Shown: piece by piece, positions 56,386 through 64,000 of the stretch
How the letters are laid out: each line of letters starts with the position of its first letter
How positions within the stretch are numbered: the stretch's first letter is position 1
The notes under the pieces: model-generated
Databases searched by the model: none
What the model was told of the DNA's origin: nothing
Seen by the model: only the letters and a program-made list of their open reading frames with translations
Position numbers and translations under genes: made by a program
Assembly (NCBI GenBank): GCA_019155205.2
Contig: JAHNZQ020000010.1
Span: 10,908 to 74,907, forward strand
From: Gracilaria vermiculophylla
Taxonomy: Eukaryota; Rhodophyta; Florideophyceae; Gracilariales; Gracilariaceae
Direction: 5' to 3'
Length of the DNA: 64,000 bases

Positions 56386-57441
56386 TAATCTATTGAGCCG
56401 GCGCCCGCGTTCGTGGGGCACCTGCGATGTATGGCAGCGTTGTAAATGTAGTGAAACGTGACGGTGGCGCAAGTGGCTGATGGCTACGCGTCGCGCGGGA
56501 CTACGATGGTGTTGTAAGATAACACGGGAGTGCGCTAGAGGGCGGCGCTGATGCGGGTAAGCGATGTTGTACCCTGCGATGCGGTGGGCGTGCTGTCGGT
56601 GGACAGCCAGGGCCACTAGCTGCATATTGTGCAGTGCGCGCGGCGGCTGCTACCGAGGGCTGCGCTCAAGCCGCACGAGGCCATTGCGTGGCTGCTGGTA
56701 GGGTCCATCTCGGGCAACTGTAGGGCGCTGTGGTACCTGCAGCTGAGGAGGCCGTTGGATGCACATTACGCCTTGTTCGACTCCCTACCGTGGGGTTTGC
56801 CAGCCGACGCGGCACGCGGCACCGTTGCGTCGCCTACGCTGCGCAGGTACCTGCTGCACGCCGCCCGACCCACGCCACATTGTCGCTACGTGCGCTAGCT
56901 TTGCCACCATGCTGCCGCCTTCCGCTGGCTGCAAACCGACCTGCCGTTCGTGGTGCGTGACCTGCTGACGCCAGTTGTGCTGAAACGGCTGCTTGTGCTG
57001 CAGCACCGCTGCCACGTAGTCCACTGTGAGCTGTACCAGCTGTTGTGGTATTCGTAAGATACAAAAGCACAATTGCTTACGCACACACGCTCCCCCCCTT
57101 CCCCCCCTTCCCCCTCCTCCGCCACCAACTGCCGTGTGCGTGTCAAATCTATACGCTTAGTAAGCATGAAATAAAACTATGATTATTGAGCACTGAACAT
57201 GAACGAAGCATAGAGCTTCAGATGGTGAACACTGGAATGCAATGGAGGAAATTAAATTATTCAGAATTCTATGTGTGTGGGCTGGCAAATAGCCCATACT
57301 CCCATAAATCATATGTTTTGGAACGTTTTCGTAACTAACAATTTCTAGCTATCTAGCAGCCATTTCTAGCATTCCCAGAACACAGACGTGCGGTACAGAT
57401 GGTCCAATTTGACCATGTGTTGCACACCAGGCGGATGATGG
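56386..57441. other. GC-rich, coding-like but broken sequence, then spacer
   Basis: Plus-strand pieces such as LFDSLPWGLPADAARGTVAS and DLPFVVRDLLTPVVLKRLL (56629-57057) look protein-like but cross stops. I thought of a gamma-tubulin complex C-terminus and cannot support it. A C-rich tract lies at 57090-57120. Confidence 0.35.
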
Positions 57442-59095
57442 ATGAAGAGCTATAGGCTGTGGCACCAGCGGGCAAACGTGCGAACTTTGCATTCGTACAA
57501 CACTGTCAAAGTTTTCTCTGGAGAAAGAAACATTCGTCTGTTTATGAATGTACAACGTCCCGATTGGTGGAGCCGCTATGAAATTTTTCAGTACTTGGAC
57601 GTCCCAACCTCTTTGATCTCGGCGTACGTCGGTATTCATACCTGCCAAAACAATCCATTTTGCAATTACCATTTGGTCCATTGCTCTTGCAAAGTATGGC
57701 GCTGTTGTTGCTCTATTAGATCTGCACGTGCCCTTTTAGTGAGTAACATGGCCTAGCAAGTGACCGGACGAACACTTTTCGGCTAGGGTTTTGTATCCAG
57801 TTGGTCGGGTATTCTGTGTGCCAAACCACTTCGTTGCCGTGATCTGCGAGGAATCCGGCGTATAAAACTTGGTCGGAGACACGTTGTATGCAGTTGCAGA
57901 GTTTGATGTTGTCCTGGACGTTGCACTCTCCCACGAGTGGAAACCTATCGAAGAGCGGACCGTTTGGAACCATAATACCCAGTTGGTTGCCCCAAAAACG
58001 GGCCGTTTCGGAAGCGGCCATTTTGTTGAGGGCAAGGATGATGATACCATCGCGGTCAATGTCCGAAAGTTTCCCCCGCCTCCAAGAGTAGATGAGCCCC
58101 CGGCGTTACCTGCTTCGGTTCCTGCTGGCTCGACGCCTATATAGAGCGTTCCTCCCTCCACCAAGCGGTTTAGTGCTTCCCCCGAGTCTCCAGTATTCTA
58201 ACCGTCTTGGAACTGTGAATAAAGTCTCTTTGATTGACGCAATAACAAGTCTTCTTTCCCTTCTGACCCGCTTGGGCGGCATGAACGATACCGTGCGGGA
58301 TGCCCGGGACTCGTTTCAGTGACAACCCCAACATATGATTACAAAGCATCTGCACGTTCTCATGGCTACAGAAGGGAACAACCAACCAATGGGTTCACGT
58401 GCCACATACAATACTGCCTTTTCAGATTCTGCGACTCCGTGTGGCACTCTTGCTCCTCTTGGTTCCTTCTTTGAAAAGAAAACTTCTACACCGGATTCTG
58501 CTCCTGCGCCTCCTTCCATAACACAGATGATATTAAGACCCTTCACTGATCAAGCTATAATATTCTATCCGCATAAACACGTGGCATTCGTGCGCCATCC
58601 GCTTTCAATCTTTTTTGGTTCAGCATCTCAATCTCGCGGTTTGAGTGAGCTTTCCACCGATGTGTCGGCTCTGTGGCTATGAGGTAGCCCTCCACCCTTC
58701 TGCTATTACCTTCGTTACTAACTTGTCTATTCATCCTCTTGCGTTCCTGTGTAAAGCTTCTTCTTTTTCTATTCTCTTTTCTGTTGTGTTCTTCATCTTA
58801 GTCTTCATTTTTTCTGGTGTCGTCTTTTGGCATGTCTCGCTGTAAGCATCCACACCCCACTGTTTAGTTGTTTAGTCTGACTATTTCTCTAAAGAGAGCA
58901 TTTAGTCTTTTCTTTAATTACCTTGCGCTCCGGGCATTGGGCCGTTTGCTTCTCGGACCTGTCGGTTTTCTAAGTCACCTTTGGTGGTAAGCACAAACCT
59001 CATTCTGTTTTCATCACCCCCGCTGGTGTTCAGTGTCCTTTCATCCACTTCCCAAACATTTGTAAACAATTTCAAGCCATCAGAACTCGCACAAT
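57442..59095. other. Region with weak coding signal and no assignable gene
   Basis: Frames at 57442-57756 (plus), 57736-58164 (minus), 57869-58144 (plus) and 58335-58682 (plus) overlap and show no known motif. The plus frame 57869-58144 (FDVVLDVALSHEWKPIEERT) is the most protein-like. Confidence 0.3.
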
Positions 59096-59428
59096 ATGGA
59101 GCCTAGTGGTGAGAAAGTTAGCATCAGGGTTTCTGACGAGAATGTCACCTCGGCTCTAGCTGGCCATGAATCTCGCATCTTGGCAACCGCTCGGGATTTA
59201 TTTACGCTGATACGACTAAGTGCGCGAGAGCATACTAGCGCACGTCCTCGTCCCGCGATGCTGGATCACACGATTTTTCGCTGGCTGCAGGGTTCGGGTT
59301 GCGGCAAAAACGCGCACGGAGTGAAATTCCTTCTGCTGAAAACCCTTTCTATTTGCAGATACCAGCTGGTTCCTGGTCCACAACGGGTTCCACAAAAAAA
59401 TTCCTCATGCTTCCGGGAGCAACATTAA
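59096..59428 (+). CDS. Hypothetical protein, 110 residues
   Basis: An open frame MEPSGEKVSIRVSDENVTSA... with a helical middle (HESRILATARDLFTLIRLSA). The start looks natural, but the end may be shifted, because 59299-59481 continues in another frame. Unrecognised. Confidence 0.25.
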   Translation: MEPSGEKVSIRVSDENVTSALAGHESRILATARDLFTLIRLSAREHTSARPRPAMLDHTIFRWLQGSGCGKNAHGVKFLLLKTLSICRYQLVPGPQRVPQKNSSCFREQH

Positions 59429-59567
59429 AGGTTTCCGCCAGGCATTGGAGAAAAGAAGTTTTTACACAATCGGATTTTTGAGTCCCCGCTGCCTGTTGGG
59501 TTGTCGGGCAGTTAAAGAGAATCATCCTGAATGTGTGAACATTTAGAAACAGATCGAGTGTTGTCTG

Positions 59568-60430
59568 TCACGTGAATCTATATGTCTCTAGGTTGCAGGC
59601 GAACGTGAATGGCTTGACTACATCTTGCCAAGAGGTTTTGTCTTCAGGTGCATAATTTTGGAGTCTCGCTACTAAGCTTTTGGTGAGTCGCTCCACTTTT
59701 CCACTAGTTTGGGGACGGTATGCAGTCCTTAAGAAATGCTTCAAACCCAGCAGAACACAAACGAAAGCGAAAAACGTTGAGGCCAAATTGGATACATCGT
59801 CGGTAAGCAGATATGGAGGAGCAAAACATGGACATACCCAGTTGGTCAGAAATGCTTCCACAGGGACGTTCGAGGTGGTGTTTTCTAGAGAAATGGCGCT
59901 GGTTAACTTTTAAATCGTGCTGGTGATCACAAGCACTTGCATATATCCTTTTGCAGTTCCAGGGAAAGATCCCAGTAGATCTTTAGCAATGGAATCCTAT
60001 GAGCCGGCACCAAGAAACAAATTTGAGTATTTGCTGTGCGTGTGCGCCCTGATTCGCGTCTCTATACATGAAGAGCAGATATCTACAAATTTTTAAACGT
60101 CATGGTCCACCAGGTGCCAGAATAATGCCCACCGTAGGCCATAATACAACTGAATGCTACCTGAATATCCCAAGAGCACAGAAACATGCACTTTATACAA
60201 TACCAATTGATGTCACGACTCGGAGATGACCTTTTGGAGCAGCTCATTCAGAGTAGATCTCCAAACGAAGTACAGTTCATGCTCGTAGTCAAACAAAGTC
60301 TCTTTTTCACTTACCAATGGGAGCGACTCCTTATAATGCCTTTCAGTGGATTGCTTTCCAGAGAACTCTTCTTTGGTTATCGGATCCAGTGGGAAATCCG
60401 TACCGGACAACATATGCATCATCTTGTCTT
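59568..60430 (-). pseudogene. Gypsy integrase relic, third family
   Basis: The right part, near 60050-60180, still shows a zinc module (YYGLRWALFWHLVDHDV, a stop, FVDICSSC). The left frame 59568-59861 has PPYLLTDDVSNLAST (second Asp) and AYRPQTSGKVERLTKSL (Glu). The sequence is not that of the other gypsy elements of the window. Stops are frequent. No LTRs found. Confidence 0.65.
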
Positions 60431-60639
60431 AAAAATCTCTTGTTCATTCAAAAAGGTCTCTTTGAGTTCCATATCAGCGTTGTCTTCAGGAAGCGCAGGT
60501 GGGGCTCAATCTAGAAGAATAGACCAAATGGTAGGCAAAATTGTAACCCGAGTACCGGAACGGCTGTAAGTACAAGATGGCAGGCATACGGCACCAGAAT
60601 TGTTGTAACCGATGCGGCTCTGGCGATTCAGTGAGACTT

Positions 60640-60905
60640 GTTAGTATAACTGGCTAGCTTGCTGGATGACTGTCGAAACCGCGGGGTTCAAAATTGAGCC
60701 AGATGGTGCTTAGTTGTACTGAGTAGTGGGTAAGTAGCTCACCCACATTTTTGTAAGTATAGTGCAGGGCTCCGACTCCTTGCCAACCATCCATGTAGCA
60801 GAATGTGCCAGCAAAGGTGGCTCTCGGCACTCTGCTAACTATAGCGTGCCGGCATAAACGAAAATCTACTATTTCTACTAAGTTGCTAACAATTAGTTTT
60901 GCCTT
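60640..60905. repeat. Short repeat with a tRNA-like head (possible SINE)
   Basis: At 60645-60700 TTAGTATAACTGG and GGGTTCAAAATT resemble tRNA A and B boxes at tRNA-like spacing, but no acceptor stem pairs, so it is not a tRNA gene. The following part (60762-60905) recurs at 36840-36985. Confidence 0.4.
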
Positions 60906-61782
60906 ATACCAGAACGGCCACGGCACATGACAAACCACAAGGTAGATCGCTTGCTGTAGTACATTGCGTGGTGGCATCAACTACCTTCCATCATTTCTAC
61001 CGGATTGTCTCTGATTGGCTTCTGACTGGTGTCACAACTGCCACGGCGCTTGCTAAACGAGTGAGTATTTCTCTAAATGGGTGTGAAGTGCAAAGCCCCC
61101 CAGGGAGCTTTTTTTCGGCACCTTGTCGGTTTGCCGCATTCCAGTTAGGCCGCACTTTTGAGAACGGTTAATGTGGCGAGTGCGATTCGCGTCCGTAGCG
61201 TAAAGGATTCCGGACTAACCGACTTGGCGCGCGTCGCGCGCCGTGGGACGCGCGCGGCAGCAGCGCGCAGCCTGATGGCTACAGTATAGGCGCCGGTTAG
61301 AACCTGCCTTGCACGGTTAATTTAGTATTTTTTGCTATTTTATTTATTTTGTTATTTCCGCCATTTTGAACCTAGAGCTACAGTACGTAACGCGACGGCA
61401 TTTAGGCCGTCGTGCATAGTAAACTGCACCAAGCGGGATCTCCAGTCTGACTTGCCGCCCACGTGGGTATCTCTCTCACCTTGGAGAAGTACACCGTGAA
61501 CTACGGAAGCCAACCGCCCATGGCGCCGAAAACCATTGTCTGGACTGCCATTGGTTTCCTTCAGGTTCGCCCTCGAATGGGTTTTGCCCCACCGGACCTC
61601 TGGTGTACACTTCCTTGATTACGTCCGCCTCCCGCCCAACACGGCTTGCCCAATATCCGCGCGGCCTCATATAGTACTCGACCGCGTCGAGATAGCCCGA
61701 CATGTTACAGGGAAGTCTCACCGTATTAACAGAAACCGCCTAAATCACAGGATTTGCCGGATCCTCGAGTTTCCCGATCGTT
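60906..61782. other. Unassigned region
   Basis: GC-rich blocks (61220-61280) and short frames with no motif. Confidence 0.35.
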
Positions 61783-61890
61783 TTCCTCCTGCACCCGTTG
61801 CGACGGCTTGCCCCCAGAGTTTCGCCCTGCTCGTGTGCCTCGCCCGAGGAAGGCTCTGCTTCTGAACCACTTCGCGAAAGAAAGGTTGTG
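61783..61890. repeat. Short segment shared with the edge of unit X
   Basis: About 110 bp similar to 19148-19260 (shared TCCTCCTGCACCCG, TGCGACGGCTTG and GCAAGGCTCTGC-type blocks). It suggests that unit X, or its neighbour, is itself repeated in the genome. Confidence 0.5.
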
Positions 61891-64000
61891 AATTACACCG
61901 TAGTATTGCACCTCAACTACTGTAGTTATTAGTTAGAACTATTTCTAAAAATTAATTTTCAATATTATGACATACCACCTTGATCCAGAGCCACACATTG
62001 CACAACCAACTGGTTTTTTGCACCGCCCTTGGTAGAAAAACAAACCATTAGGTAACGAAACCCACTCTACGACAGACCCCCCTCCTACACACAGCCACGA
62101 CCCCGTGAGTGCTTATTTGCTCCTCGAAAGGTTCTCCGCGTTAGTGTTCACCAGTTGGTATGATACCTCTGGCGCGGACGGACACTCTGCTGAGTACTCC
62201 AAGTCACGAGACCATCATTGTGCCTCGTCGCTTTCACATCTCCGCTCCACGCCATCTCTATCCCACCTACCACTGTTCGGTCCTCGTGGCTCCTCTGTGG
62301 CGAATACTGCGATGGTCCTGACTCGTCCTGGCTTCGTGCAACTCTTCTCCGCTCCAATCTATTCGGTACAATCAACACCGTCAACAGGTAGGCCGTCGTA
62401 AGGTTCGCACTGTCTATAGACCCTGGCGGTGCGCCCTCGCAGGATCTGGTTACCCATGGTGCCAATTCCACCCAGGGTGCTTCGGATGACGCCAATGTAT
62501 CCCAGACGGTTGAACCTGGTGTGTTCACAGCTGACGCTGGAGATGCATTGTACCCGGTGGGGTATCCGTCCAATATAATCGTTTGGTCCACGGCAGCTCT
62601 GGCGTAAATCAGCCTCAGCTGCTTCTCTCCCTGTGAATACCGTCGTGGTTCTCCCTATTCGTTGGCCGGTGTTATCACCATGACGGTCTGTGGTCCTCGC
62701 AAATGCGTGTATAATGCACGCATAATCACGTATCCAGCTCGGTGACGCCAGCGGCCCTTGCAACCACCTCGCAGTGTACCATGTTTGGCGCGACGCCATC
62801 GAGGTCTCAATGAACCATACTAGCAACCATGATAAGGACCATATGGTTTAGACCGGTATTCTTAGACCAGCCTCCAGCTTGGTACAGACATCACCATATT
62901 GGGCGGAGATCATCTTGAAGGTTCCCATTCCGAAAAGGTTGACAACGTACGTTATACTTCCAGCATACTGGTCAAGAAAGGTGACCATTTTGTTTTATGG
63001 AACAAGTCTATCGTTCATGCGTCCACATGGGTTTCTGTTCACTACCCATTGGTTTTAAATACGTGGCAGCATCTCCCAGGTCACTCCAGTCTGCTTTCAG
63101 TGCGATTCCCCACATATTGACTATTTGGTTGCGCACCATTAAACCAGTAAGGTGCATGCCACTGAGGTCCCAGGCCCGTAGATTGGTCCACGGTGGCGGT
63201 TAGGAAACGCACCTGCGTCTCCGTTTTCCGAGAACCATATGATCTGAACGATTGTTACCACTTCGGTTAACACCGCACACTCTCCTTACCAAATGGTCAT
63301 TGCCCGGTCTGTATCAGTAAACGCCGCCGTCGGTCTCCTTCTTCCTTGCGCATTCTCTCCCTTCTCGGTCTATGTTCACCATGTAGTCTGCAACCGTTTC
63401 GGAGGTCACGTGCACAGGGCGGTGCATGCGCCGGGTTTGGTATGGCGCAGGCGCATGCCCACGCTGCGTACTGACTGACAGCTGCGGTGCAAAACGACTC
63501 CCAAGCGGTCCAGCAATGAAATAATTTAGGTATGCATACCCTCTGCGGTAGAATGTGCCTATGCGTGCCACCAAATCTTGGAGGTTACTTGCAAGGCGAA
63601 TAAAAAAATTCACCCAAAAACTTTCATCCTCAGATGGTGTCAAAAACAGCGATTCACCTTTTGGTCCATAGCTCCAAAATGCGGGCGTTTTAGAGGCTGA
63701 GAATCGCCACTATGCTCTCACGGCACGGCCAAAATACTTAGGTGTTTTGGAAGTGCACGCGCGCGCGCTACACACATTACCCGCCGAGAAAACCCCTCAA
63801 AATGAAGCGTAAATGCAATGGGCTTCAATTTTACTTAGTTTTAAGGCAGTGGCCTAACCGCCTTCAAAAACCCTTGCCGTCACGCTCTGACTTACGAGCA
63901 ACGACGTTTGTTGACAGAGGTATCCCATCTGTAACCTACGATTTCAAAAACAAAAATTTCTGAGTTCTATAAATAAATTAAAACCTATCTCATTTCAGTA
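61891..64000. other. Unassigned region with weak coding signal
   Basis: Frames at 62148-62591 (minus), 62359-62826 (minus), 62899-63120 (plus) and 63314-63643 (minus) compete with each other and have no known motif. The plus-strand wording SSILVKKGDHFVLWNKSIV (62950-63020) is protein-like. I see no transposon ends. Confidence 0.3.

Noticed and set aside
56629..57057. Gamma-tubulin complex protein C-terminus
   Set aside because: A few words (DLPFVVRDLLTPVVLKRLL) recall the family, but order and spacing do not fit and several stops intervene.
60645..60710. tRNA gene
   Set aside because: A- and B-box-like words are present, but no acceptor stem pairs and no credible anticodon arm. Kept only as a possible SINE head.
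1..64000. CRISPR array, bacterial operon or rRNA genes
   Set aside because: No regularly spaced short repeats, no rRNA sequence and no Shine-Dalgarno-linked gene runs. The content is eukaryotic.

Overview
The window reads as nuclear DNA of a eukaryote, in a region dominated by transposable elements. It holds Ty3/gypsy elements with chromodomains, Tc1/mariner, Harbinger-type and PiggyBac elements, short dispersed repeats, and only a few host-like genes, which have no clear introns. Single-exon genes among decayed LTR elements suit a florideophyte red alga such as Chondrus, but no marker here proves it. There are two 100-base N gaps (11285-11384 and 55803-55902). Both lie inside LTR elements, where repeats often defeat assembly.

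Layout. 1-3641: 3' end of a chromovirus (+), with an extra antisense ORF and a 3' LTR. 3977-5750: Tc1 relic carrying a nested repeat. 6195-7448: Harbinger/IS5-like transposase gene with two stops. 7658-9288: tail-to-tail pair of related four-helix membrane-protein genes, one broken. 9362-10649, 21171-22468 and 31107-32392: three copies of a 1.29 kb transposase-less IR/DR element. 10935-15527: truncated copy A of the chromovirus (-), itself hit by another LTR element. 15528-19150: unit X, with two unrecognised ORFs. 19655-21110: Tc1 element abutting an inverted fragment of itself. 23108-23870: second Harbinger-like relic. 24278-30414: the most gene-like interval, with a membrane/SP-rich protein, a frameshifted U1A/U2B''-type RRM gene, a broken zinc-knuckle/WD40-like gene and an intact kinase-like gene followed by a perfect 29-bp hairpin. 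34600-36672: PiggyBac relic (-). 37350-47055: full-length chromovirus copy B (-) with a solo LTR inside pol. 47056-50655: second copy of unit X. 52685-53026: NmrA-like fragment (-). 53458-56131: young 208-bp-LTR gypsy element, inserted with a CGGGC duplication into a glycine-rich reading frame. 59568-60430: gypsy integrase relic. 60431-64000: mostly unassigned.

Chromovirus copies A and B share both the LTR insertion point and the flanking unit X, so a whole segment of at least about 8 kb was duplicated. Nearly every transposon gene is broken. The kinase-like gene (28954-30414), the plus-strand membrane gene (7658-8338), the SP-rich gene (24278-24832) and the X2 ORF (17610-18650) are the main intact reading frames.
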